Positions 30,587 to 44,700 of a stretch of 64,000 bases of DNA are shown one piece after another. The notes under the pieces were generated by a model. The model was not told the origin of the DNA and did not search any database. It saw only the letters and a program-made list of their open reading frames with translations. This DNA comes from Petrosia ficiformis (Eukaryota; Porifera; Demospongiae; Haplosclerida; Petrosiidae). Position numbers and translations under genes: made by a program. Every line of letters begins with the position of its first letter. Within the stretch, counting starts at the first letter, position 1. The DNA is taken from assembly GCA_947044365.1 (NCBI GenBank), contig OX345639.1, forward strand, positions 1,809,001 to 1,873,000, in the 5' to 3' direction.

Positions 30587-32617
30587 CTATTCAATTCTTA
30601 CATTAATGATTACAGGAGGGTTTTTGTATTCCTTTAAACAGTCCGCACCGTACTTTTTAAGTAGATCTTGAATAAACGATTTCCATATAGTATTTATGCA
30701 AAATTTGTAATTTTTACGTGTCCAAATTTCTCTATCAGTAGAGCGTCGATGTGGACTATGAACAATAAAAACATCTGGTAATACTACAAACTCATATCCC
30801 TGGGCCTTTAGTTCTGTAATTTGTGATACTTTGTTCCATCCGTACCCTACAAAACGTTGATCGTATCTTACTACATCACTTCTTACGACTACATATGGCT
30901 CAAAGTGAAACGCCCACTCTACCCTATAAGGAAATGAAGTTTTTTCCCATACACTATAGTTTGTGGGACCATGTGTTTGATGAGCACACCAAACACAAAA
31001 CATTCTGACTGATCCTTCTTGTAACATCTCTTGAAGATCAGCTTTATCTTTAGGATAAGTGAACCCTTCCTCACCATTGAAGGCGGGTATCACTAATGCT
31101 CGTTTTTCTGAACCAGTCATCAAAACTTTATTTGCCTTTTTAAGGTAAGAGAACAGTCCAAATGATGGAAGGAAATCACCATCATTGAGAAAAACATAAG
31201 GAGTGGAAACAGCATTAAGAGCAATGTTCCGTAGATAATTTACAGGATAAAATTTTCCCTGTTTATAGACAATATGAATAGCCATATTCATTCTATTTAT
31301 ACCATTTTCAGATAAGAATTGTGTGAGATTCCAAGCTTGAGCATCAGTACCATACATAGTGATACTGATTGGACCATCCCAATGATTTATTAGTAAATGA
31401 AACTTATCAAGTCGATCCAACGATAGCTGTGTTACTAAAGTTGTTTCATATTCATCAGTTGGTTTATATTTCCCTCCATGATAATAAAGGTTGGTACGAA
31501 AGATCTGTTGCGACTCTGTTTTGAGTATACGACACATTTCTCTTCGACTTCGTCTAGGCAAAGGTACACTACGATGTTGTTTATGAGATTTTGCCTCGTT
31601 AGTATTATCACATAATTTAGGGACATCTCGAAATAAGTTTCCTTCATACTGTTTTAAAAATATTTCCAGTTTATGGAAGTAATGTATATAATCGTCCCCA
31701 CCATATGGTGCTTGTGAATTCCATTGAATAATATGATAGTCAGTAAAGTTATATCCACAGACCTGTCTATTTCTGTAATTAACATTCCAGACACATGGTA
31801 AAGTATAATGAATATCAGGATATTGTGCTATCATGGTGCTAATGATAGATTCACTTGTGTAAGGTATGTGAGATTTTATAACTACATTTTGCCATAAATA
31901 ATTCCAGTTCATTCCTCTCATGGCTTGAAGATCAAACAACAGAACTCCAGTGTCAAAGTATCCTTGTAAGCCTGATCCTTTTGTGATTGCTAATAGTTTA
32001 TTATTTTTTTGCAACTCCCAAGAGAAATACCACAATTTTTGAATATCACTTGTCACTAAAACATCACTATCAAGAACAATAACTCTGTCAACTCTCAAAG
32101 GTAATATTGATGGCAGTAATAATTTCATCAGACCCGACATCTCAGAAAATTCAATCTTTGGAATCCATGATATATTTCCTTTGACGTCTTCAAAAAAATA
32201 GAAACTATATTCAACATAAGGTAAACTCCATGTATCCAGTAACTTCTCCAACACAGAGTGACTAAATGAATTGACGATAAAGTGAATATGTAGAGGGGAG
32301 TGGCGATTAATTAAAATTGATTTCATAAGTGAAACTATTGAAGTAGTGTTTTCAACAACAAAGGCCAAGTGCACAATCTCACATTTATTAGTATGGTTCA
32401 CAGCAGGTACATTAGCTACTACAACAGGTAGCGTTTGTTCCGAACTTTGTTGTGGGGTGTTAGGGTCACTACGAAGAATGATTTTGTTCTTTGAGTTGTC
32501 TTGTGAGTCCTGACGACGTAAACGAGTAACTTCAACTTCTACATTTGTTGCGATTATAATTAGAAACACGATGACAACGATCGAGTAGAACACCAGCAGT
32601 CTAGGTAAGGACTTCAT
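30587..32617 (-). CDS. LARGE-type bifunctional glycosyltransferase (GT8 + GT49), copy D
   Basis: The gene is intronless with 676 residues and a clear ATG at 32617. The anchor spans about residues 6-24, and a longer stem precedes the GT8 domain, whose metal site is VIVLDSDVLVTSD (Asp-Ser-Asp). The GT49 domain matches B and C closely, with FLNDGDFLP. A short tract (FHFEPYVVVRSDVVRYDQRF and ITELKAQ) agrees with copy A instead of B and C, as expected of a conversion mosaic. The same two-step xylose/glucuronate chemistry is expected. The gene is divergent from the ABC transporter across 137 bp and convergent with copy C. Confidence 0.94.
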   Translation of the reverse strand: MKSLPRLLVFYSIVVIVFLIIIATNVEVEVTRLRRQDSQDNSKNKIILRSDPNTPQQSSEQTLPVVVANVPAVNHTNKCEIVHLAFVVENTTSIVSLMKSILINRHSPLHIHFIVNSFSHSVLEKLLDTWSLPYVEYSFYFFEDVKGNISWIPKIEFSEMSGLMKLLLPSILPLRVDRVIVLDSDVLVTSDIQKLWYFSWELQKNNKLLAITKGSGLQGYFDTGVLLFDLQAMRGMNWNYLWQNVVIKSHIPYTSESIISTMIAQYPDIHYTLPCVWNVNYRNRQVCGYNFTDYHIIQWNSQAPYGGDDYIHYFHKLEIFLKQYEGNLFRDVPKLCDNTNEAKSHKQHRSVPLPRRSRREMCRILKTESQQIFRTNLYYHGGKYKPTDEYETTLVTQLSLDRLDKFHLLINHWDGPISITMYGTDAQAWNLTQFLSENGINRMNMAIHIVYKQGKFYPVNYLRNIALNAVSTPYVFLNDGDFLPSFGLFSYLKKANKVLMTGSEKRALVIPAFNGEEGFTYPKDKADLQEMLQEGSVRMFCVWCAHQTHGPTNYSVWEKTSFPYRVEWAFHFEPYVVVRSDVVRYDQRFVGYGWNKVSQITELKAQGYEFVVLPDVFIVHSPHRRSTDREIWTRKNYKFCINTIWKSFIQDLLKKYGADCLKEYKNPPVIINVRIE

Positions 32618-32754
32618 ATCGATATGTATATTGCTTCAATCTTACAACGTCATTTCTATTTCTAGGCAATTCTAGCCAAACAAATTTGTACGCATGCGCA
32701 GACTTGATTCACGTGTAACCTCAGTAGGGTGGCGGCTGTCAGCTTGTCGTCAGG
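32618..32754. promoter_or_regulatory. Divergent promoter of LARGE copy D and ABC transporter
   Basis: The 137-bp gap contains an NRF-1-like CGCATGCGCA (32691-32700), an E-box CACGTG (32710-32715) and a CRE-like ACGTCA (32647-32652). NRF-1 sites are common in bidirectional promoters of nuclear genes for mitochondrial proteins, which fits the transporter. Motifs are seen; binding is inferred. Confidence 0.65.
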
Positions 32755-35700
32755 ATGCTGGTTTACTTTGGGAAATATGTAGCTTGGAGATTAAAAGGTG
32801 GAAGTTTTCTCTGTAATTCAACTTCTCTACCTGTTGTACGATTATGCTGGAGCTATTTTTCTAATAGTACCATCAGAACTATTCATCTATCTAGATTCAG
32901 TCTAAAGAAACATTTTCATTTACACAATTCATTTACCAATAATTCATTTTGGTCACTGGTAAAAATAAGAATGAAACAATCATGCTATCCGTCCATTTTG
33001 TTAGCCCCATTTCTATTTTTACGTAAAAGTATCTTGGTGTCGAAGTGTAAGGATTGCCCACAATCCACAAGATTAGATCACATAGAACCAATTAAGAAAC
33101 AAGAAGATGTGAAATTTGATTGGTGGCAGTTATGGGAGGTTCTCTCACCTGATTTAGTATTGTTAATTTTAGCAGCTGCAGTGAGTGTTTGTGTTTATTA
33201 CACATGGATGTTTGGTTTAGTATTAGCATAAAATTTGTATATCATAGTATATATTCATTCGTAGGCTCTTTGAGAGGTAGGGGGGAGGGGAACTATGAGA
33301 ACTGGGGGCCTCTACCTATATATAGTTCAGTTCCACTGAGTTTTATGAAAGTAATCAATACGACAATACATGTACCACAACAGATAATTACAGGCCACAC
33401 CCATGATGAATAATTAATTATATAAATATTCTTAGGGTATTATTTCCATTTAGGGGGACCCTCTTATCTCTCATCGACCCTTGTAAGTAATAATGTGAGA
33501 AACTATACAATGAAATCACCTAGACTGAAAGTTAAAATGACATCATAAATCACAATGACATGACCTGGTATTTCCCAGCAACATGGAGTATACAGTATAC
33601 AATGATTGCAATGACATGATCTGGTATTACATAATATACAGTATACAGACACCCAATTACATCATTCAGTGACATGTAATACAAGGAAATGCAAGGAAGC
33701 TTCATGGAATGTTTTTGTGATTGAGAAAGATGTCCTTCATTTATATAGCTAATTATATATACTTGTACATTCTGTTTCATATTTAGTCTGATTTGTTTTT
33801 CCACAGAGTGCTGTAGTGGTAGCCATCTTAAATATTCAACTACCTATTGCATTGGGTTCATTAGTGAATATTATTGCCGCCTTTGAACCTGGTCGACAGA
33901 CACATGATTATTTAGGTGAATTAGTTCGGCCTGGAACCAGACTGTTGGGTAAGTATTTAAATGTACTGAACTTGTTCATGGTCTTAAGTAGAGTAGTGAC
34001 TAGGCTTTTTGAATGGATGTTTTTGAAGACTAATTCTCCTTAAAACAGAAATTTATAACCGATAGCACTTGCTCAACAATTTATCAAAGCTCAGTATACT
34101 ATGATAGAAACCATAGCCTATATATTGGTAATTATCCATATGTGTACTGTTTATGGAAGGGTCTTTCTGTGCTACTTATTCTTACTTGTACCTGTCCAAT
34201 ACTGGTATAATACAAACAAATTTGATTGGCTATGAGAAAACAACCTTTATGCTCACAATAATTTCAAATTTAATGTTTACTTGCTATTTGATTGTTAAGT
34301 AAAGGTCAATTTGCTATCCAGGAAGAGCAACTATTGTTTCTCTTAGATACCATGATTAGTCTGTTTTCCTGTAAAATGACGAAATAGTGAGTATTTAGTC
34401 AAACTTGTAATGAGCCTTCAGCCTGGTTTTTTCCATAGCCAGTCACAAATGCATTACTATTAAGAGGATGGCATAAAAATGTACCTAAAAAGTGTACTGA
34501 TTGTAATTTTACAACTAACACAGTGTTAGCCTCAACTGTGAACATAACTCAATTAACAACTCTCTACTGAAATATAATAACTCTACTATTATACATTTGT
34601 ATATAGAGTGTATATAAACCACAATTTTAAACTCAATTAACACTCTACTGAAATATTTTAAAAATGAATTAAAACATTATTATAACTTGCATATATTTAT
34701 ACTGTAACAAAACCACATATGGCTTGTGTGTGTACATACCCACTAACACAAAGTAGGAATGAAAGTAATTAATGTGAATTGTGAAATTAATCTGTCTGCC
34801 AAAATTATGATGTCATTTAATTACTATTTCCTAACCGGATGTATATCATATCCTAATAGAACAAAATATTGTTTTCTTTGATACCCACAGAACAGGAGAG
34901 CTAGTTAACAGGTAGGTACATATATCAAGCAACAATCACTCCACAAAAAAGTGTATTTGGACTATATTGTACCTGGATTTCCTGTGTATCATAATAATTA
35001 TTATGAGATCATATTTGTACCACTGAAAGCTAATCTGTGTTCTAACTTCCATATGTACTCCATAAGTGTTCATATGTGTCCATATGTGTTATATTTATTT
35101 TTTATATTGTATAAGCCAACACGAAACACATGGAGCAAATATTAATATTAATGTCTGTATGTACTTCATATGTGTATTATAATAAATCCAACATGGAACA
35201 CATGTGGAGCAAATATTGATATTACTGTCTGAAATACTGGAACAAACATGATTATATTTGTACCACATAAAGTTAATGTGTGTTCTAACTTACATATGTA
35301 CTTCATATGGGCTATTTTATAATAAATCCAACATGAAAGACATATGGAGCAAATAGTGATATTACTGTCTGAAATACTGGAACAAACACGATTATATTTG
35401 TACCACATAAAGTTAATGTGTGTTCTAACTTACATATGTACTTCATATAGGCTATATTATAATAAAATAAATCCAACATGAAACACATATGGAGCAAATA
35501 TTGATATTACTGTCTGAAATACTGGAACAAACATGATTATATTTGTACCACATAAAGTTAATGTGTGTTCTAACTTACATATGTACTTCATATAGGCTAT
35601 ATTATAATAAAATAAATCCAACATGAAACACATATGGAGCAAATATTGATATTACTGTCTGAAATACTGGAACAAACATGATCATATATAATGTGATTAT

Positions 35701-38700
35701 GATTCAGACACAACTTTTTGTGCAGTGAATAAGAGATCTAGTTATTAATTGTTCATAACTCCAACAGTATTGTGACCACCTTGGGAAAATTGCAAGGCAA
35801 TCCCCTCTCTTTAAACACTCGTTATTCCATTGTTTTGCACTGGAAGCCAACAACATTTCTTATGCAAGAAGATTAAGTTATGTACCTCCTGCATAGCAAA
35901 AGGGCTGAATAGGATGGGCATTGCCTCATGAATATTATAGAGCTTTTCTCAAAAAGCAGGTTACAGTTAGAGTACACCCCAGGTGTATACTCTATGGAAA
36001 GCTGAAACCTTGGCAGTACTCTAAGAGTAATTTATGTTAGGTACTCTCCCCTTTGATGATAATAGTTTTTATAATAATTAATAAAAGTGAGAGACACCTC
36101 TTGTATCAATAATAGTGTGTTGACTTAAGATTTGGATAGATAACCAGCATAAGGGCTGAATAGCAAGAGAGGATGGGCATTGCTGCATGAATATTATAGA
36201 GATTTTCTCAAGGCAGGTTACATGTTGGAGTACACACAGGTGTACTCTATAGGAAGCTGAAGTTCATAGTAGTACACATTTATGTTAGGTACTCTCCCCT
36301 TTGATAATTTGATAAACACCTCTTGTATCAGTAATAGTGTATTACCTTATTTACAAATTCTATCTTATTTTGTAGTTAGAGTAGACCATAGTTTAAAATG
36401 ATCCTGTTCTAGTTTTCGTTAGCACAGCTCTTCCACATTGTACATGTGTAAAGTTTCATCTTTGTGTTATAGTATTCATGTATAATATTTTTGCAGGCTC
36501 TCTGGTGATGTTCAAGACTTCAAAAGTTCTTTTAAATTGGTTATTAGCCAGGGACTACGCGGGATAACACAAACTGTTGGGTGTATAATATCATTATTCA
36601 TTTTGTCTCCACAAGTGAGTTTCTATCCAGGTTGGAAATAAATGGTCCCTCCAGCACACAATTTACCCATCAGGCTGTCACAAAGCATGCTAGCTTTAGA
36701 GTACATAGTAAAGTACTGGTAACTGAATTGCCTTACAGCTACATGTAGATAATGTATAAACTGGTTTCTACCATTTCTGGTCAACACTTATATATGAATT
36801 ACTGATTCTATAGCACCAATAACATTTATTGGCTTCCTATTGTAGTTAACTATAACTAAAACCCTAGGCATTTTGAGTTTTAGTTAGAACTAAATTACAA
36901 GTCATCTGCAATAACTACAACTAACTAAAATGAAAAATGGCCAATAATGGGCACTTTTAGTTTGTTAACTAAAACTAAAACCCTTTTAGTAAGCCTAATA
37001 TTATTTTAGTTAATAAACTATAACTATAACTAAAATTGTGAAAATCTGTCATACTATAACTATATCTAAAAGTGGTCATTATTTACACTACTTACTATAC
37101 AAAACTACAATATAGATTTTCCCAGAGCTGGTTTCATTTTGGGAGTACAACTAGGTCTACTGGGATGAGATGGAGCTGAAGCCAGTTAGAATACATACAT
37201 GTAGTCAGCTGTATGTTGCCAAGTACATTAATTGATACTTGTACTTGAGTACAATAAGTACACATATGAGTAATAATAATATTCATAATTATACTCAAAT
37301 ACTACACAAAAAATGTAAGTACGATTATTATTGTACTTACATTTTTTGGGTAGTATTTGTACTTGTATATGTACATGTACTTGTATTTGTACTTCTACTT
37401 GTACTTACATTTCTTTTTAGTACATGTACTTGTATTTACTTAAGTCCTTACAAATGTACATGTACTTAGCCCTATGCCTGGACTATGTCCACTTAAGATG
37501 AATAGACATGTGTATATCTTTGTACCTTCTAAGAAAGGAATCTGTCAGTAAAAACTGTCATTTGACTTTAGTAGTGTGTATAATGATCAATTAAGGCATT
37601 ATACATGTACATTTGGTACATGTACATTGCCAGATGTCATTTACATGTATTAGCACACTGCATATATAGTATTCATGCTGTATGTGCTCTAAGCCTTAGT
37701 GATCTATAATTAATTAGTAATTCCTCAGTCTCACCCCACAATGCCATTAGTAAGATAATATTATTCATTGTACATGTGGGCATGTACGTTAGTGTATGGA
37801 TAGTATAGAGATATTGGAACTTATATAATCTGGCAATGTACACATTAACATTATTATTTAGTTCCTACATGTACATGTACATCATCTGCATATCATGTTG
37901 ATTACATGTACATCACATGTACATGTATATCATATTGAGTACATGTACATGTTCAGTACATGTATAATCTGTGATATACACAATTTAGGGATATAAACTA
38001 CTACTTAATAATATGTGCTGACATATTCACATATACAATTATAATTATATTCATAACTATTATAATTATATTCATTACTCCAGATGACAGCAATGGTTGG
38101 TGTTATTGTTCCTGTAATGATCATAATTGGCACTTTTATTGGAATCAGATTGAGATATTGGTCCAGAGAGGCACAGGGACAGGTATTCATTATACATCCA
38201 ATTATATATTATGGATTGGCTTGAAGCTTTGTCAAAAAAGTGAATCTTCATGCATAATTTAGCATGTTCTTGAGTACATGTCCACATGTACACGACTACA
38301 CATATGTTTGGTTATTTCCTTTAACAAAGCTCCATCACTGTGGTCTGATAGAGCAATTTTGAGTGGAAACAGTGATCGGAGCAGGAAACAACCATTCATG
38401 ATAAGTACTAAATCAGTTTCGAGGACAATTGTGTAAAGACTGAGATCATATCGACTCTAAGGGGATGTAACTCTGAAACAGCAAAATTAATACTTATGAA
38501 TTATTAATTTATGGAGTCACACCTCTTTTTCATTTACTGTTGTTCCTATTTTTAACCTATTAATGAATACTTGCCATTTGTATTATAGTCTATTTGAGTT
38601 GTATGTCCTCCTCCTTTGGAGTTAACATGATCTTGGTAAAGACTAAAGACTTACTATACAACTCTAGTATGATTTTATTTATACCATGTACTGTCTTCAG

Positions 38701-41700
38701 GTTGCCATGTCAACAGCAGTTGCTGACGAAGCTTTAGGTAATATTCGTACTGTACGAGCATTTGCAATGGAAGACAAAGAATTAAGGTATAATGAAAAGT
38801 AGTGTTTGTACTAATTACTCGTGTCCAAGGTTTCATACTGGCATATCTGGCATATCAGCCATATCACAGGGATACATTTTCTTTTTGTATCTTGTTTTAT
38901 ATTCCTCAGTCTCTATCAACATCAGCTAGAAAAATCTTGTTGGTTGAACCAGCGTTTGGGTCTGGGAATTGCTGGGTTTCAGGCTCTGGCTAATCTCTCC
39001 ATCAACGGTACATTTTTCCATGTGTAATTGTGTATTGTATGTAAGTAGTATTAATAATAATTATTTGCATGTGATCCACATAATTATTTGAATGAAATAG
39101 TTTTTTTTTAATTTGTCAAGCAATGATATTGGTACATGTTATACTATATAGAGACCAGTTATTGCCTTAATTAAAAACTAGAAGACTAATAGAAGCCATC
39201 ATACCCATTCATGTGTTATAAAGCCAAGGGTATGATATCCTCATACCCAGGGTCTTTGAGAAATAGAACCTGGATTCAACTGTTTTTGTGCATGTGCTAA
39301 TTAATGTACAAAATAACGCGAAAGGTGTGTCAGTTTGTAGTACATGTAACACAGCCAAGTAACACTGCACTTGGTTTGGAATGAGATTAGGAGAACCAAG
39401 TTGATGTACAGAAACCAATTGCTTGATTGATTATACTAACTGAAACGAAACGTTTCACAGTCACATCAGATATCTGAGAAAGTAAAAGGTATATGCAAAC
39501 AGTTGAATCCCAACTCTTTTTCTCTGCCATTTTAGCTTGAATCCAGGATCATTTTCTCTGCCATCTTATTAAAAAGCCTGGGTACGAGGCTAGGGGTACG
39601 AATGATAGGTGTGAGTAGAAAATGGTGGAATATTTTATGGAATTGCAGTTAATGGTTGCATTAGCCTTTGTAGTAACTGTATAAGTCCTGTGGTTTCTTA
39701 CTATTCGTTGAGTAGTCCACCATTTTATTGCTCATATTTCCCCTTGCAGTGTGAGGTATGTATTCTAAGTTATATCATGTATACATGTAAATCATTCATC
39801 ACTGATGTACATGTATTTATCTTATAGGTATGGTATTACTTACCATATCTCAAGGTGGATTTCTTTTAGCAACCAATCAGATTTCACCAGGATCTCTGAT
39901 GTCATTTCTTGTTGCCACACAAACTATTCAGAGAAGTTTAGCTAATTTATCTGTTTTATTTGGTCAAGTTGTGAGAGGAACAACTGCAGGAGGTAGAGTT
40001 TTTGAGGTAAGTTAATAGTTCAATACGTATGTACATGTTGTATGTGTCATATGTATGCTAATACTATATTTTGTATTTAGCTAAAATGTATGTAAGTAAT
40101 ACTATTTAGCTGTCTAAGTAATACCACATGTTCTATTTAGCTATGTAAGTAATACCACACAGGCCTTTATTTAGTGTTTGTCAAGAGGGGGCGAAATGTG
40201 AATGTGAAAGACTGTGGGGGTGTGGGACATACAGTGTTATCATAGTGTGCATATTGGCGAACAAATTCCAAGGGGTGGCAATGTTTTATCATACAGTACA
40301 GTATGGTAAAACATTGTACAGTAGAATATAGTACAATACACACACACACAAATACACACATAAACTTGAATGAAAACTGGATGCTTAAAAGCCTACAACG
40401 AACTAGCTATATTTGAGAAACTGGTCATGCTATAAAATTATTGTTGTACTAAAACCATATAATGTATGAAATTCTGCTTACATGTTATAATCTTGTATTC
40501 ATTACTCAGTATACTAAACTGGTCTCGTCCATTCCTGTTCGTGGTGGAGTGACAATTCCATCTACTTCTCTGACTGGGAAGGTAGAATTTAGAGACATTA
40601 CATTTTCCTACCCATCAAGACACAACAAGGTACAGTAACCAGTGTTCTCTCCATGACATGGTTTTGCTATTGAGGGTATACCAAGATGACATACTGACTA
40701 TTGTGTCCAATAAGAACACTTGCTTGTATAAAAAATGTACATGTACCTTTAAATTTTCCTAGGTTGATAATCCTTTTCCACACAATTTTCTTCAGTTCCT
40801 TAACTCATTCACTGCAAGGGGTCACAACTAGTGTGTGCATATGTATATGGGCTATATATACATAATTATAATTGTATGCATGCTTATCTATTGTAAGCAC
40901 CACAAACAATACCAGTTTTGTTAGGATCAACAAATAAACGAGTATAGACAGACAGTTTGTCTTTATACTATCACTGACAACTTTTTTTGTTGAACAATGA
41001 ATCATAAACAGTGGAGTTGGGATTAAGGATGGTACTAGCCTCCTTTTAGATAGCAGAAAAAAAGAGCCTGGATTCAATGTGCAAATTAACATGCAAAATA
41101 ACATGTGGTCACTAAAGGGTGTGTCAGATTGTAGTACACAATAATATGGGTAAGATCTGCTCCTGGTTTGGAACAGGATCAGGGATCAGGATATCCAATG
41201 TGCTGTACGGAACAGAGATTACTGGATCAAAACTGATTATACTACCTATTTTAAGCTAAGTGAAACAAAAATATTACAGTAGAGACATGGTCGCCTCAGA
41301 AATCTTGGAAATTAAAAAGTTATTTAGTGCAAGTACAAACAGTTGAATCCAGGCTCTTTCTCTCTGCCATCTTAAAGACCCTGGGTACTAGGCTTGAATG
41401 GTGCAGGTTTATCTTCTTAACTTATCACATTAAGCTATGTTTTGTTTTGTTTTTATTTTCCTTGAACTCTCTTGTATTTTTCTCAGTTTTCTTTTCGTCA
41501 ATTCATTTTTGCTTGTCTCGTTATATTCAGAGTACATACCAAAAACATATATTATTTAAATTCTTTACAATAATTATAATTGAATGAGTATCATAAACAA
41601 TATTGTAAATGTATAATATCTAATGTAGTGAACCACATGTAACAAGTTCCTGACATGGGGTCAATTAAAATGCACTGTAATATATTACTATTACTATTAC

Positions 41701-44700
41701 CTTAAAAATCAGTATACTACTGTTACTATTACCTCCTAAGTTGATGTAATACATTGTATATTACTGTTACTGTTACTATTGCCTTAAAAATCAGTATACA
41801 ATGTATTACTATTACAATTACTACCTAAGGCAATGTTATTACTATTACTGCCAAGTGCCAAAGTCCATCCATCCATTCATCCATCCATTCATCCATCCAA
41901 CCCTCCATTCATTCACGCCTCATTTGTCCATTTACTCCTCTCATAATTATAGGATGGTTTGTAGATTGTATATAGGTTGTGTACATATAATTTAGTTGTC
42001 TTACAGTGCAAAATGGCTGAAATAGTAATTAAGTGTTGCCGTGTGACTGGTTTTCTTATCATTGGTCACATCACATACAGTACAATATAATTATGGCTAT
42101 ACACAGTATATGATTGTATATACTTATTATTAGGTTGTATTACAAGAATTTAATCTTGTGCTACCATCAGGACAGACTACTGCAATCTGTGGATTATCAG
42201 GAGCGGGTATGTACTGTGTAGATAGTACATATGCATTTATACATATATGTCTACATTATCAGGAGCGGGTATGTACTGTGTAGGTAATACATATGCATTC
42301 ATACATATATGTCCGCATTGACTAAATGATTAGAGTCTTGTGAATTGCTTCCACACATAAGACCTCAACACTAAATGGTAAATTCATTTATTCAAAAAAT
42401 GTTCTTAATTTTAGTTTGAATAACCAACAATCTTTTTACTAGAACCATTTTCATACACTGTCCTTCCCATTCTTGTTTGTGTATATCAAATTTCAATTAT
42501 TATTGATATGCCTTGCCTTATACACATGTATGACGTTAGACTATATACACTAAATTACATGCCATTCCCATTTTGATTGTCATTGTCGTACTTTATTACA
42601 TTGTTTACCAAGTAGGAGGGAAGTGAGACAAATATTTGTATGTGACCAATGTAACTTCTGGAATGCAATTATTATGCTAAAAACTATAATAAGCCTATAC
42701 TTGTCCTTGTGTCTCTACCACATTTGAGGAGAAGTCTTAAAACAAACTATGTTCGCTTAGATATCACTAGTGAGAACGTTGTTGAATCTATAATTATGTA
42801 TATATTTTATATTCTTGTTTCACATACATGTTGTACACATTGTGGAAACTATAATTGCTAGCTGTTGTAGTTTTAAATACAATGCAAATAATGAAAAGTA
42901 AGAATGGAAAAACAAGAACTATAATAATTATGTTGTTGGGTTTCAAAAACAAGTAAGTTATCAGCAATGATTATCAGTCATGAGTCATTACAAAGCAATC
43001 ATAGGGATTGGTCATTACAAAGCAATCATAGGGATTGGTCATTATCAAGGAATCATAGGGATTGGTCATGATCAAGCAATCATAGGGATTGGTCATGATC
43101 AAGCAATCATAGGGATTGGAAAGCAATCATAGGGATTGGAAAGCAATCAGGGATTGGTCATGATCAAGCAATCATAGGAGTATTTTTTCTCCATATATCT
43201 TTGTAGGTAAATCAACTATAGCAGCTTTACTTGAAAGATTTTATGATCCTGATATTGGTGGAGTATATCTAGATGGAAGGTATGTGATTACCATCATCCA
43301 CCTATACATGTAGTGTTTCATTAGTACATGTTTTTGGGTGTTGTGGTCAACTCATGATTACCATCAGCCTTATTATGTTATGTTATGTTATAGGATATAG
43401 CCCTGGTTGGAGGCCATATAACACCTGTGAGATAATTGGTCGAGGGCATAGCCTGAGACAATTATCTCAAAGGTGTTATATGCCCATAACTGCCTTCAAA
43501 CAGGGCTATATTGGTAACATAAAAGTATGCAATTAAATCACATTTGACATCACTGTTGTCAATTAGAAACCATAGTACTATACCAATTAGTGTTTACTGT
43601 AAAAACTGTGAAAATACAATTAGATGATTTAGTGGCTAGACACTAAATCTCCCTTTCTACAGGCATGTTATAGGCATATATCTCCTCACCCCTGTGGTAT
43701 ATCAAAGGTTACCATGGCGATCGCCCACTCACTGTGGTATAAATATATATGCACATATTTCCCTCAATATTGTAGGGATCTTCGTACATTGGATCCTCAG
43801 TGGGTAAGAGGGTCTGTTATAGGATATATTAATCAAGAACCAGTCTTGTTTGCTACAAGTGTTATTGAGAATATTAGATATGGACGACTATCAGCTACTA
43901 ATGAAGAAGTAAGTAAATGGATAGTAGGCCTTAGCAATAACTAATGCTTGACTGTGTTTACAAAAAAACGTTTGATAAACAAAATTGTAAATGTTTAATA
44001 TTAATATGTACATTTAGTACATGAAGAAGCACCGTTAATGAATGATCTGTCTGGATAGGAATGGATCCTATCTGGATATCCATTCATAACAACAGGTACC
44101 CAAAAAACTGCTTTAAAAAAATTCATTACTTGTTTGCAGTAAAATATAAAGTATTACCTCACCCTTTTGCTGTAATGAACTGCAATAGATGTTTATAAAA
44201 GCAGCATTGGTGTTTTTACAGATTGTTCTGCACTCCACAAGCCTAAAAAGCTGATAACATGGAGCAAGATACTTATCAACTGCCATTTTTTTTTTACAGT
44301 TTATTGTTCTATATACAGGTATATGAAGCTGCTAGATTAGCCAATGCTGATGAATTTATTCGTGGATTTCCAAAAGGATATCAAACTGTCGTAGGTGAAC
44401 GAGGAGTGACATTGTCAGGAGGACAAAAACAAAGGTAAAGGTCACCTTGACCTCAGAAAAATGTTCATAACTTTAATTTGGAATGACCAACAATTTTGTA
44501 CTCGCACCATTTTCATGAAAATTGTCATTTCATTCTTTTTTATGCATGTTAAATTTCAATCCTTATTGAGGTTACAGTATTAACCTTATGACATTAAACT
44601 ATACACTATAGTACATATAAAGTTATCACATCATAATTTTGATGTCATCGTGAATGTGAACAGACTTTATATTATCAGATGTGTACATGTACAGAAATAA

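Noticed and set aside
35166..35642. Three near-identical 61-80-codon minus-strand frames
   Set aside because: They are copies of one frame in the 140-145-bp tandem repeat, not a gene family.
42985..43185. CRISPR-like regularly spaced repeat
   Set aside because: Units are short, spacers are nearly absent and related to one another, and the setting is an animal intron.
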